The notes beneath the pieces were generated by a model, which was not told where the DNA came from, searched no databases, and was given only the letters and a program-made list of their open reading frames with translations. A stretch of DNA of 28,481 bases from Sperchopsis tessellata (lineage: Eukaryota > Arthropoda > Insecta > Coleoptera > Hydrophilidae), in the NCBI GenBank assembly GCA_033557685.1, contig JAWQRN010000551.1, positions 1 to 28,481 on the forward strand, in the 5' to 3' direction. Below, in pieces: positions 9,897-19,890 of the stretch. Every line of letters begins with the position of its first letter. Position 1 is the stretch's first letter. Position numbers and translations under genes: made by a program.

Positions 9897-11695
9897 CTAG
9901 AGTAACATGTAGAATTCTTGAGCAAACGGACAAGTTTTATACCTAAGGAGCACCTCCCATTGTGTAAATATTCCAACATTTCTTGCATTTTCTTTATATG
10001 TAGCATCAGCTGTAGGGTCTCTTCATCTCCCTCTTCGTTCTCAACAAACCATTTGCCATCTTCAGTGAGTGTCCAGTACGTCTTCACTGCTCCGCTCTGG
10101 TAGGCTACTACTTCCCATGTTGGTCGTAGCCCTTGCCTCTTCCAGTTCAGAACTGGTTGTGGATCTAGGTCTTCTTCTTGTGGTATTTTTATTTCGTCGT
10201 TCGTCCATCCTTCTACCTCGACTGTTGTGCGAGAGACTATCAGGATTTCTGTTCTTCTTTCAAGGCGTTGAAATTTTTACACTCCAATGGACAGGGTCTT
10301 CTTGACAGAGTATCGGCATTGTTATGAATCTTACCTCTACCGAGTTCGGTGGAAAAGTGATATGTTTGGAGCTACCTAGCAATCCGACCTTCTGGATTTT
10401 TAAAGCAAAGAAGCCATTATAGGACAGCATGATCTGTTTTTTATGAGGAATAGCCTTTTCTTTAGCTATATTAACAAACCCTGAGGCAAATTTTCGATAG
10501 TAAATACAGGGCCTCAGGAAGTAGTATATCATGTTTCCTCCTCGGCGTTGACCATTTCTCAACTGTTGAGATTTTATCTGGATCTGTCGCTACACCTTCG
10601 CTGGACTCCACATGTCCGAGATATCTTACTATTTTCTTGAAGAGGTGGCATTTCTTTGGGTTGAATTTTAAATGGACATTTCTCAATCTTCTAAACACCT
10701 GCTACAAATTATTCGAATGTCCTACCTATTACGATGTCATCGTCAAGGTAATCTAGACAGGTATTCCAAGATAAACCCTTGAGAACAATATCCATAAGTC
10801 TTTCCAAAGTTGCTGGTGCATTGCATAGTCCAAATGGCATGACGCTGAACTGGCACAGCCCTGATGCCATAGTAAAAACTACATGTCTTTAAGGCCAAGC
10901 TCTACTTGCCAATAACCACTCTTCAAGTATAATATGACGAACCATTGTGACCCTGCCAAGGTATCCAAAGTGTTGAAGATTTGTAACCTTTTCCAGATTG
11001 TCACAGTTCACAATATCTGGCCTGACTACTGAAATATTGGCTCCTGTGCCTATCATGAACTGGCACCTCTTCTTCCCAATACTACCCTTAGCAACAAGAC
11101 TTAGGCCTTCCTTCATACCCACCAACATGTGACTCTTAGTGTTGGCGGCTTTTAGTTTCCCTGCACCTGGTTTTCGCTGGCGTTTCCAGAAGGCTCAACT
11201 CTCACTCGACAATTTCTGTGGACGTGCCCCTCTTTTCTACACCTGTAACATTTCATGTTCTTTAAATTTCTCTTGTAGGTAACCACTTAGTACAATTCTG
11301 CTTCCTGAGCTGATGCGGCTTCCGGTGTCACTTCTTCTACGTTCTTCCCTTTATATAGGTTATGTACAGCTTCAAATTTTAGGGTTGTGCCCACGGCTTC
11401 CCAAAGTTTTCGTTTCGGGCCATTCTTGACTGCTAGTGATATTTCCGGGTCTGTAACGCCATTAACAAACATGTTATAGATCTCTACAGCTAAGTCTGGT
11501 GAGTTTATCGATGTCGGCTGCATATTCTTGAAATGATTCCCCACTCTTTCGTTTCTGTACCGTTAGTAGTCCCAAAACCTTGATGTTTCGAAATTTCTTC
11601 TGCTATACGTGGAAATATTGTGCAGGACATCTAGTGCTTTGCTTTGTAAAGCCATGATAAGGTTAGTCACCTTATCCACCATAAATTAACGATCT
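9897..11695 (-). pseudogene. Ty3/Gypsy-like gag-pol relic
   Basis: Minus-strand pieces follow in the order gag, protease, RT, integrase. Gag (about 11695-11290) shows MALQSKALDVLHNISTYSRR and, after frameshifts, EYAADIDKLTRL and NMFVNGVTDPEISLAVKNGP. A CCHC zinc knuckle, CYRCRKEGHVHRNC, is at 11209-11250. The protease has MIGTGANISVV, with Gly (GGC, 11048-11050) in place of the catalytic Asp. RT has FSVMPFGLCNAPAT, YLDDDIVIG (usual YLDD) and NPKKCHLFKKIVRYLGHVES. Most of RNase H is missing: the frame passes from the RT end straight to NNADTLSRRPCP (near 10300), which normally follows RNase H. The integrase zinc-domain start (LEYLHNGRCSLGIK) ends the relic at about 9900. There are no LTRs on either side. 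Confidence 0.85.
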
Positions 11696-11699
11696 TTGC

Positions 11700-12450
11700 T
11701 TGTTATCTCGAATTTCTTTATAATAAGCCTTAAGTACATATATCTAAAAGATGGTACATCTTCAGGATTAATTATTGATAAACTTTAATTTTATATAGGA
11801 AGAGAATTTATCATTGGCAAGTACTCACACATTTCTAATGATTTACTAATATGATCTGAAAATGCGTCGATTGGCCGTCTTAATGATGCAATAAACGTCT
11901 ACGTGGTAACTCGTTGTAACAAAAGTGGCCAATGAACCACTGAAGTAAACGTCCAACATAACATAACAGTTTAACCATTCAAATTTTCAACCCAGTGTTC
12001 ACGACCGTTCTGTCAAAATCTACTGTAACTATACTAGGAAAGTCAAACTTTTCATTTAAAAAATTGAAAATCTGTTTCTTATATTCAACGCTGATCCGGA
12101 AGATGGTATTAAATTCCCAATATAATTTGATACTGGTTCTATAAGTAGCACTAAATGTTCTTTTGTATTAGCCTTCGTTGCATCCTTCTTTTATATTTCC
12201 ATTTTTGCACGCCGAAACTTACTTCTCATCTATATCTTTTGATATGACGATTGTAGTGATATTATTCTGGCCTTCCAGCACAGCAAAAGCTAATATTGCT
12301 GTAGATCTGTCTTCAACTGCTGTCCTGTCGTATACTTAACCAACTTTGGCAGAACAATTTTCAATTACCAAATACTCACCGTTTGCTATGACATACGTAT
12401 CGATGTTGACGTAACTGCATTTCTATAATTAACTATCGATTCGGACGAAT
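11700..12450 (-). pseudogene. Relic of an insect transposon-type protein with NELP motif
   Basis: Scattered minus-strand frames give, in order, VEDRSTAILAFAVLEGQNNI, KEHLVLLIEPVSNYIG, EKFDFPSIVTVDFDRTVVNT, LQWFIG followed by YNELP, and FSDHISKSLEMCEYLPMIN. I recall a multicopy insect protein family with the same order (DRSxAAIAxAVLQD, EHxVLLxEPGSxYxGH, VGCDGTxVNTG, LQWxxCxLHxNELPxRHLxxHLDG, FSGPIGKxLExCE), always uncharacterised and probably transposon-borne. Where that family has (G)CDGT this copy reads DFDRT. Many frameshifts and stops are present. The left end touches the Gypsy gag relic. The family name is uncertain, the order of motifs is clear. Confidence 0.6.
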
Positions 12451-12839
12451 CAGACGTAAACGAGTAAGTCAGCTTGGATTGTTCTAAGCCATGTTATCAT
12501 TGTCACTTAACATCCCTTGGATTTTCGGTCTATTTTTAACTATTGAATTCCAATTGCAATAGAGTATATCGAAGTAATCATTATTTCTTCTGAATTTGTT
12601 ACTCTAATATAAATGGCATAGTGACCGACGCGCATAGTTTTGGACGTCTATTAGTTATAGACGATTTCAGATCAATATATTTGCTGTTTTGTTTTAATTA
12701 GTAGCTAATGAACAAAAATATTTCATCGCATCATTACATGTGGGTTGCACAATAGTGCCGAGTTCTAAGAGCACTAAACACTGGACAATTTACATATCTT
12801 ATACTATATAAAATGCAACTTAAGGACAGCAACCGAAGG

Positions 12840-13005
12840 CAGAATTGCAACCACGACCACCCAAGTCTTGAAGGAAGATTAGACGCTGTATCACTGAAAT
12901 CCAGCCACACTTATGCCAAACCGTGAATGAAAATTTCGTCAAAAGAACGCAAATGAGCCAGCCGAGGAGGGCATTTATCAGATATGTCGTTCCATTCCAC
13001 ATATT
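12840..13005 (+). pseudogene. C-terminal scrap of an IS630/Tc1-like transposase
   Basis: The plus-strand frame gives IRRCITEIQPHLCQTVNENF, VKRTQMSQ and, after one frame change, SRGGHLSDMSFHST. This resembles the final helix and tail of insect IS630/Tc1-like transposases: L-K-x-x-I-R-x-x-x-x-x-I-x-P-x-x-x-x-x-V, then R...GGH-(L/F)-x-(D/H). The catalytic domain is not present. It could be the tail of the family represented at 21055-22320. Confidence 0.45.
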
Positions 13006-13376
13006 CTTCAGACGTTTTCCTATACCCATATTCAACCTTTTTTTAAATGTTACTTCGTCTTTTTTCGCTTATTTTATCCATATTCTAGAGTGAAGCAGTA
13101 CAAATTTGTATTATTTACGAATTAGGTTATTTTTTTATTTAATATTATCCGAAAGAAAAATTGTTTTAAAAAATTTCAGAAAAATAATGAACTGTGTTTT
13201 TTTTATCGCAACGAAATAAACCTTCTAGTTAACAGTTAGTCTTAGACAATGAAATTGAGCTCTTTTTTCTAGTTTAAAGTTACAGTTATTTTTCCTGACT
13301 TTTTTTTTGATACCAGATTTGGTGGACACAAACAATTTGAAAGTTGATTATTGAAATTCTCTCATACTTCCATATT

Positions 13377-13835
13377 TCGCTTATTTATTTATCTGTTTAT
13401 TAAAACAATTCAGGTACAGTACCCAAATTTTACAATTGCTTTGCTTTACAAATTAACTTATATTTGATGAAAAACATTAGCTATAAGAGCAATAAACAAC
13501 TAAAGAGAAAAAATAACATTCTCAAAAGCGCTAGCAGATAACACAGTCAAAAATACTGCATGGCATTAAATTAAATAAAATAGGACAACTTACACAAAAA
13601 AGCGGATACTCAAATATCTTTTTAATTTGGCTATACAACCATCAAATATATCAGTTCCACTACATTCTTCATAAACCAACAAGCACATTCTTGGCAAGGC
13701 ACTGTGTTGTTCTGTAATTCACCAGGAATATGCAATTCCTAGGCTTCACGCGCATAGGGAAGTTTAGTCCGCTCAAAAAATCGGGGCAGTCCACTAAATT
13801 TGTTATTAATTTATGAATAGATCTTTCCGAAATAG
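13377..13835 (-). pseudogene. 3' end of a non-LTR retrotransposon (ORF2 C-terminus and tail)
   Basis: On the minus strand broken frames give INKFVDCPDFLSGLNFPMRV, then VYEECSGTDIFDGCIAKLKR and a stop. This matches the end of many insect RT proteins (VNCxxLLSxINFxVPxRxxR, then TNYxxNxPLxRMC, DIFxxS). A 3' UTR of about 200 bp follows and ends in TTTTAATAAACAGATAAATA, a short AATA-type tail typical of CR1/Jockey-like elements. The remainder of the RT is absent: a 5'-truncated, old insertion. Confidence 0.6.
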
Positions 13836-14430
13836 ACTGGCAAATTGGCTATACTAAATGCCCTAACATAATTAACAAACCAATTTATGAATAAAAATGA
13901 CATTACCTATTTTCTTTCTAATTCACGCCTTATGGGTTCATATGACTCAAAGAAGGAAAGAAAGAAATAAACCTGTTCTTATCTATCCGCTCCACTCGCT
14001 CTACTATATTTCAGACAGTATTAATTACTTATTTCTCGATACTATAATTTCTGGTAGTCTGTATATCTCACATACAAGTTTTTTTGTTTATATAACGTCA
14101 GCCTATTTCCGTTGCTATGCTCAATCACAGACACCGAAGCTTAACCTACCACAAATTTTGCCGCATCAAGTGTTCCACCTGGAATTGGGTTCTTAAAAGT
14201 GCAAGAGGTCTCCAATTACCTACACTATACGGGACCTACTACTTTAAGTTACAAAAAGGACGTCCGCATCTGGGCCTCGTTCTCAGGATCTCACGCTAAC
14301 AAGCTTGGTGCTTAAGGTGACGTTTTGAGGAATTTGTTTAACTAAGGAATATTTATTCTACATCTATCAAACTGTAGGTATACTTTAATACTAAATTTAA
14401 GTATACAAAACATTATATTTATATCCATTT
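13836..14430. other. No recognisable gene
   Basis: Two overlapping open stretches on the plus strand (13897-14196 and 14117-14299) have no features of a known protein, and I treat them as chance. The part 14110-14310 is less AT-rich than its surroundings and may be an old repeat. Confidence 0.5.
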
Positions 14431-14960
14431 ATCATCAAAATGGCGGAGCTGCGGCAGAGTGTTACAGCAAGGTTGCGGCGGGAGTCTAGCTTTCCGCAGA
14501 CATTGATTTGCAACAAACATCAAATTTTTTTTCAGTTAGTACGTGTAGTTTTTATTAGATGGTAATTAAAATGAACAAAATGCAAATTTCAAAAAATGGC
14601 TCGCATTTAAAGAAAAAAAAATCGAAATTCTTTTCTTTTTTTCTAATTTTTCAAAAATAATTCCCGGCAAATAGAAGGTAATGATATTATCAACACTTCT
14701 ACAAAGTTTGAACTAAATCGGTTTAATAGTTTTTGAGTAATCCTGCACGCCAATTTCGAAAATGCAGTTTTGAGAAAAACGCGTTTAAAATTTCGACACG
14801 TAATAAACCCGAGCGGTCAGGCACAGCGTTCACGGGCTGTACCTTTTGAAAATTTTCGAATTTTGCTCTAAGACTGGGAAAATATTCTACACATATAGTT
14901 CTATCGTTTAAAAAAAATCGATGTTTTGATCGTTATAATTGTATATGTCCCCTTAACCCC
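14430..14960. repeat. Probable non-coding interspersed repeat block
   Basis: The block has a GC-rich start (14440-14510), then phrases such as TTTTGAGAAAAACGCGTTTA and AAATCGGTTTAATAGTTTTT that I know from dispersed non-coding repeats in insect genomes. No ORF, TIR or target duplication could be fixed. Confidence 0.3.
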
Positions 14961-15085
14961 ATCTAGCTTCTCGGCAGAGTAAATGAAATATATGTGGAAT
15001 AGGTTTCTGGACATTCAGCAACATGTGGTAGTGTGTTTGTTAAAGAGTAACTGTACGTTAAATCGCCCTATTTGGAATTGGTAAT

Positions 15086-15127
15086 TCGTACTTGGTATAG
15101 TTTATGAAGAAAAATTCCCAAGTACGA
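15086..15127. repeat. Short perfect inverted repeat
   Basis: Ten-base arms TCGTACTTGG and CCAAGTACGA pair perfectly across a 22-nt loop. No terminator or gene context applies in a eukaryotic intron. It may be a scar of an excised element or chance. Confidence 0.5.
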
Positions 15128-16289
15128 TGCTTCACATCTGGACGATGGTGTTTTGTTGCAGGGAAAACAAGCAGATTTTATGTCTGCATATAGCAAATAG
15201 ACATTTTGACTATTTAATTAATGAATTTGTTTTCGTTACAAAATCCTAGCTCAGTACTTATAAATCATTCATTGAAAGCAGAGCATTACGTAAAAATTAT
15301 AAAATATTTTATTCACATATTTGCTTTTGTATTCGTCTATATTGAGCGACATATTGTAATTAACTATCCGGTTAATAACCTTCCCTACGAGTCATGGCGT
15401 AAATATACACCCAAGTTCATAGATTTCTGCTTTGTTACTGCTAAATTAATTATATTAATGAAGCAGTTTAGGTTCCAAGGATGTAACATTTTAATAGCTA
15501 AATCTGATACAAATACAATTGCATCAAGAGACCAATTGATGTAATGGTAAATAATCACTTGATTGAGTTCTTGACGTTAAAACACGACATTGTGCGAGAA
15601 AACTTCATCATCGTAAACTAAAAATACTTTAGGTAGGTACTTGTTTTTGTTTTTGGCAAAGTTTCGAACCGATCAACGTTAATGACAACTGCCAATTTTT
15701 GACCCAGGTAGGGTGTTAAGTGAATGCAAGAGCTTCGATATATGTATAGGAAATACTTAGCTACTATGAAAATAAAATAAGTTAAATTATGTTTGTTGAT
15801 AATTGTAATGAAAATAAATTCCTACAAAATTAAGACAAAAATAAAAAAAACTTTACCACAATTACAAAAAAAAAGAATGTGCCGTAGGTCCTCGATGAGT
15901 TCACCCGTTATAGTGGGCAATACTAAACACACAGCAGACGTTGTAAAAATGTATTATTTAAAATGCGTATCACGTTCCACATTAATTGAGTCACTACACT
16001 GCTACTTTTACTACGCAAATGTCCAACACCATAACATTTTACTAATGTCCAATTCTACGTTTTGTGGATGTAATGAAACTGTAACGAGAATATAATTATT
16101 TTATTCTCTAACCGAATTACACAAACCACATTCATTGAACTTCACACTTCAAAATTAGCATATTACGTACATTCATTCAACTCTTACTACAGTTTACATA
16201 TTACTATGATACATAAATCGTTTATCCCTGAAATATCCCTTAACAATCTCAAGTGCTAACTAATGACTATGCATTTTCCACGATCATAG

Positions 16290-16493
16290 TAGATATCTTC
16301 AGGTTTTGCGAGAGATAAACCGTGTATTGGCTTTATTTTTTGTCGAAGTTTCGTACCCCGTTGCTAAATCTAAACTGCCATGTAGCCCTAAAAAGTGCTA
16401 AGTATAGACTGACATGTTGCTCTCAAAAGTGCTAGTCATAGACATTTCTATGTTATAACTGTTATCTCCCGGAAAACCGGAAGGTAATGTCTA
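16290..16493 (+). repeat. Short interspersed repeat with ~34-bp units and TIRs, copy 2
   Basis: This 204-bp copy is bounded by imperfect terminal inverted repeats of about 32 bp (left TAGATATCTTCAGGTTTTGC; the right end, read inward on the minus strand, TAGACATTACCTTCCGGTTT). It carries two clear tandem units, CATGTAGCCCTAAAAAGTGC and CATGTTGCTCTCAAAAGTGC. The TIRs and lack of a gene suggest a MITE whose partner transposase is unknown. Confidence 0.7.
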
Positions 16494-17146
16494 CGAAATT
16501 TAAAGCCTTTAGTTAAGATACCTTAAATGAGAGGCTTTCCATTTTGTGGACGAAGCACTGAAAGGTACTTGCTGATGTACTCTGAATATACTGGATTTCC
16601 TTGTTTTTGACAGTTTAAATAACTCATTTCGATAAATTAAATATAAAAGTTTTTTTTTTAGTTTTTAAAGGTGCGTACCTTAAAAATATTTTGAAATATA
16701 TAGGATGTTCCATAAAACTGGTACAGAGATTATCTTCATTTGTTTTTAAATAGATTAGGTACATTGTTTTGGCTACTATCATATCAACGTATGTTTAAAT
16801 AATTAAATATTATCTAAGAAATTAAAGGTTTTGAATGAAGTATGGGCTAAATTACTAGTAAATAGAATTCTAGAAGACTATAACGGTAGTTTTATAGTCA
16901 TATATGGAGACATGCGCCAATTAAAATTCTAGGAGTTCGCGTGGATGACCATAAATCAGTTTCAATGATAATAATTATCTTGTTTAAAATTGATTGTATG
17001 TGTAAAATAAAATATATAAATATGAATATATAAGGGAACAATTTTAAATGTCAATTTCTTTTTTTTATTTTGAAATATGAAATAATTTTCACATTACATT
17101 TAGTCTGAATACGTGTCTTTGTTCCGTTAGAAATGCATTTAATTAT

Positions 17147-17156
17147 GGGGGGGGGG
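17147..17156 (+). repeat. Run of ten G
   Basis: An isolated G10 tract stands in AT-rich DNA. It is a likely site of sequencing or polymerase slippage. Confidence 0.9.
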
Positions 17157-17278
17157 CATATTTTAGAGTTGACAATACCGTACTGTTTATAGTGGCATAA
17201 CTGCATATTTTTGAAAAGAATATACTATGATTTAAACTGGAACATTTTCTCCATTTAATAATTTACATTTCTTAATTC

Positions 17279-17335
17279 TGTTACAAAACTACCGCAGAGT
17301 AATTCCACCACTGAGAGTCCAGAATCATCTAGACT
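17279..17335 (+). mobile_element. 5' end of a related LTR (fragment)
   Basis: The first 14 bases, TGTTACAAAACTAC, are identical to the start of the solo LTR at 39. Similarity continues at a lower level (CCACCACTGAG and CAGAATCAT against CACCACTAAG and CAGAATATT) for about 55 bp and then fades. No matching 3' end or target duplication was found, so this is a truncated or strongly diverged copy. Confidence 0.5.
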
Positions 17336-17922
17336 ATGCTCAACCGGCGAAACAACAGGGCCACACCGTGCATTTCTTACGTATCTAAAATTAAAATCAT
17401 CACAAGGGATAAGGGACCCCAGACGTGAAAGTTTGCTCTTCTTAATTTATTAGGTAAACAGGATTGGTCCCGGTACAACGGAAAAAAAACTTCAGCTTAA
17501 CTTTAAACTACTGTAACAGTGGATAACTTATTCTGCAAAATTCCAATTCCTAGAGAAAAAAAAAACACGCACATTTCTCGTTGTTGTCATGATGTCCAGG
17601 AGAGAGGAATGTGGTAACCGTAACAGATAGATTCAGTCTGATAAGATTTAATAATGTATGTACTGTTGAACTTGATAGCTACGCAATGAGCCTGTTGTAG
17701 TGTAGCGCGGAAGACACCCACTTTCAAGCGTATCATTCGAGGATATACCATATTAGTATTCAGTGTACGGCTATTAATATATATGGCATGGCACCGCAAC
17801 AAACCATGTGGATGGCAAAATAAGGCCGATGAAATCTTAAACAGGAATTCAGCATCGTGAAATTTTAAACTCTAATTTACAGGGTTAAGTGTCGACGAAA
17901 ATGGAATATAATATGTACTTAC

Positions 17923-17976
17923 ATTCTCCGGGATACTTGGAAGCTGAAATTGTTTTGGATATTCTACCGAGAAAGT
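17923..17976 (-). CDS. DENND1: DENND1 short coding exon ending LPSIPEN
   Basis: This is a 54-bp exon of 18 codons in phase 0 at both ends, with acceptor ATATTTCAG and donor GTAAGT. It lies 57 bp after the previous exon. The peptide TFSVEYPKQFQLPSIPEN ends in the motif LPSIPEN, which in DENND1 proteins stands directly before the central DENN domain (next expected residues RNLTEY). An exon this short is easy for gene finders to miss. The following exon should begin in phase 0 on the minus strand to the left. I did not find it in the remaining 17.9 kb. Confidence 0.87.
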
Positions 17977-18033
17977 CTGAAATATGGAACAAAATTAGCT
18001 GGTAAAGAGTGGAATTACACAATGTTAACTTAC
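17977..18033 (-). other. DENND1 intron, 57 bp
   Basis: This intron runs from GTAAGT to ATATTTCAG on the minus strand. The sequence GCTAAT about 20 bases before the acceptor is a plausible branch point. It falls between codons (phase 0). Confidence 0.85.
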
Positions 18034-18175
18034 ACTTTCTCCCCTATTAAATGTAACTTCGAAGCACTTCTTCCCTGACTGTTCCGTCAGCTTTCGTGAG
18101 TAGACTGCCAATAGAAACTCTCTCAGGTCTTCCGTCCTTGAACTGTTCATTAATACTGCTATGTTATCTAGAAAT
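18034..18175 (-). CDS. DENND1: DENND1 coding exon, uDENN to cDENN linker
   Basis: This exon of 142 bp lies 7.7 kb from the previous one. The first base A completes the Lys of FYK carried over as AA. Exactly 47 codons follow, beginning FLDNIAVLMNSS and ending in the NRGES segment before a strong donor (AGT|GTAAGT). DENND1 proteins continue FYK-x-L-(N/D)-x-(I/L)-A and then a helical stretch before a Ser-rich turn, as here. GC content is visibly higher than in the surrounding intron. The acceptor (TGTGTTAG) has a poor pyrimidine tract. A second AG, 7 nt further in (TTTCTAG), would put a stop in the first new codon. I assign the exon mainly from phase and from its fit between exons on both sides. 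Confidence 0.85.
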
Positions 18176-19053
18176 CTAACACAATACATCTTGTATCATA
18201 CACAGATCCATATGCTTTTTAATGCTTCATCTAAAAAGAGTTTACAGGAGATTGCAGCTCAAATTATTGTATACTAGTTTTTCTTCCTTCATGATATTGA
18301 AACACATTTACTTACAAAATAAAGTGTTATCCTAACTAAACTATCTATTTTTTCCTAACTAAAATGTCTAGATCTATAGTTTAGTAGACCAGTGAATTGC
18401 ATATGAAAATTAATACTAACCAGTACAATTTGCGGAAAATTACATTCAAATTTTAAAGAAGTTTATCGGCAGCTTTAGCGCCGTATGAAGAATTTCATAG
18501 AGTAAATCAAAGGGCTTCAAAACAAAATGTTAACGCAATTTTTAAAAAACGCGCAAGATAGTGTCGCAAGTTCATCATCGCAAAACAGCGATGGAAAAGT
18601 AATGGACGTAAGATAAAGTTTAGGTTTATTTTTAGTTACTTTTACAATAGTTTTACGTTATAATTTTTTCATAGAATTCTTGTTTGTTATAGTTAATATA
18701 GAATAAGGTTAATTTTTCTGAAAACATAAACTGGACCGCAATATTTCATTATTGCAGGCTAAAAAAAGTAAAATACGAGTCTTTTTTTCAATCGTTTTTA
18801 ACGAATGTCCATTCTATATCGTAATTGTGCATTCTAAGCCGACGCGACAATATTATGCAAATTAAGATTCGTATTACACAGTTTCGAACCGAACAGTGTC
18901 TTTTCGGAAAGAAACCTCCGTGCAAATATTTGTGATACAGTGTGTGGTCACAAAAAAAAAATGCAGAATTCTTGTCTTAGATCTATATATGTAATCCGTA
19001 ATTATTTAAACGATCATTTTCAAATATTGTAGTAGTTATATATAACATCGCCT

Positions 19054-19560
19054 CAGTGATAAAAGATTTGGATTTTGGTAGACTCAACAGGGTATTAAGG
19101 AAATTACCATTTGAAACTATTGCTTCGAACCGGATCTGAAACATAAACCGGATAAACTATTATTTTCGGATTGAACGGGACAAAATCTGTACCCAAAAAA
19201 TTAAACTGCTGAACCGGAACTAAACAGAAAACCAATCTTTTTCTCTCCGTTATTTAAGTTTCTCGAGAGAAACACTTCGTGGATATATTTGCAACCAAGC
19301 TACAAATAACATAACGGAAAATTTTTTAAATCTGCATATTTTGTTTGGAATCGGTAACCAATAGCAATCGGCGCGAAAACCGGTGCCGAAGTACAATTTG
19401 AAATTTTCTCAAAACCGGAACGAAACAAATTACGGTTCGATGTTGGGTTTACAACACCGAATTCCGTAAATTTCTTAGCTAGTTAGTTATAAAACTTTAC
19501 TGTAATTATGAACTGGGTATTCGGACATTACCCGATACTCGATTATACTTTCGATACTCA
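19054..19560 (-). mobile_element. hAT-type terminal region rich in AACCGG
   Basis: At least five AACCGG hexamers (for example near 19129, 19147, 19212, 19378 and 19417) and several ACCGAA variants crowd into about 330 bp. Further left, CAGTGATAAAAG at 19054 has the CAGTG start common in hAT terminal repeats. A GGGTATTCGG...TTACCCGATA inverted pair lies at 19517-19545. hAT transposases bind subterminal repeats of this type. The block lies downstream of the hAT C-terminal relic on the same strand, so it is probably the 3' end of that element. The matching right terminus was not found. Confidence 0.45.
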
Positions 19561-19659
19561 AAAATGCCGGAAATGACTTAAAAGATAAAGGTTGAATGTG
19601 AAAGAAAACCAATTAAATGAATTTTATTTTAATGTTACTTATTATTATAGAGATAGACA

Positions 19660-19890
19660 GAGATGAAGAAATAACAGTTTCTCTGCGTTTCACAGGAGTT
19701 TATTTTATTTCTTTTCTCTTCGTATATAACACTTGCTCCGCTAAATACTATTTTGCTTGAAGCTAGCAATAAGTATTGTCTAGCCAATTGGATAATTCAG
19801 GATAAAAATCTCCATTATTTGAAAGATATGCATGTGTTTCAGTATAGAAGTCTTCTTCGTTGGAATTATTTTCAATTGAAATATCATCTA
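19660..19890 (-). pseudogene. hAT transposase C-terminal dimerisation domain relic
   Basis: The minus strand encodes HAYLSNNGDFYPELS and, after a frame change, IQLARQYLLLASSKIVFSGA followed by SVIYEEKRNK. This is the hAT C-terminal block: (F/Y)P-x-L-x-x-LA-x-x-YL-x-x-(P)A-(T/S)-S...ER-VFS-x-(A/G), then I...(E/K)KRN-x-L. The central PSER part is lost, and the last Leu-Pro segment reads KINSCETQ, so the domain is damaged. The upstream RNase-H-like catalytic part was not recognised to the right (19900-20700). In the intact protein this domain mediates transposase dimerisation. Confidence 0.7.

Larger units (their letters stand above)
1..17922 (-). other. Probable DENND1 downstream intron (partial)
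   Basis: The segment begins with a GTAAGT donor at 17922 and continues past the left end of the window. No exon for the central DENN domain was found, so I infer one long intron packed with transposon debris. Within it, 2346-4195, 6694-8280, 8317-9270, 12451-12840, 13006-13376, 14961-16289, 16494-17278 and 17340-17922 hold nothing I can name beyond AT-rich sequence and short homopolymers. A missed exon, especially another short one, is possible. Confidence 0.6.

Noticed and set aside
13897..14299. Two overlapping plus-strand open stretches
   Set aside because: No recognisable motif, no splice or start context, and low-complexity composition.
14940..14960. TTAA site as a piggyBac end
   Set aside because: The base order CCCC-TTAA-CCCC does not fit piggyBac termini on either side, and no partner end was found.
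15221..15544. Plus-strand open stretch of 107 codons
   Set aside because: It is the second longest open stretch of the window, but AT-driven composition and lack of any family pattern make chance more likely.
15660..15690. tRNA-type B box (GGTTCGAAAC on the minus strand) suggesting a SINE or tRNA
   Set aside because: No A box at the required distance and no cloverleaf can be drawn.
15793..16095. Plus-strand open stretch of 100 codons
   Set aside because: Lys-rich low-complexity start, and no known pattern in the remainder.
16690..16730. GGATGTTCCATAAAACTGGT as a mariner-type terminal repeat
   Set aside because: It resembles several unrelated element ends, and no inverted partner was seen nearby.
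17587..17802. Minus-strand open stretch close to the DENND1 54-bp exon, considered as the next exon
   Set aside because: It lacks the expected RNLTEY start and the cDENN motifs; the only similarity (a TEY-like triplet in another frame) is chance.
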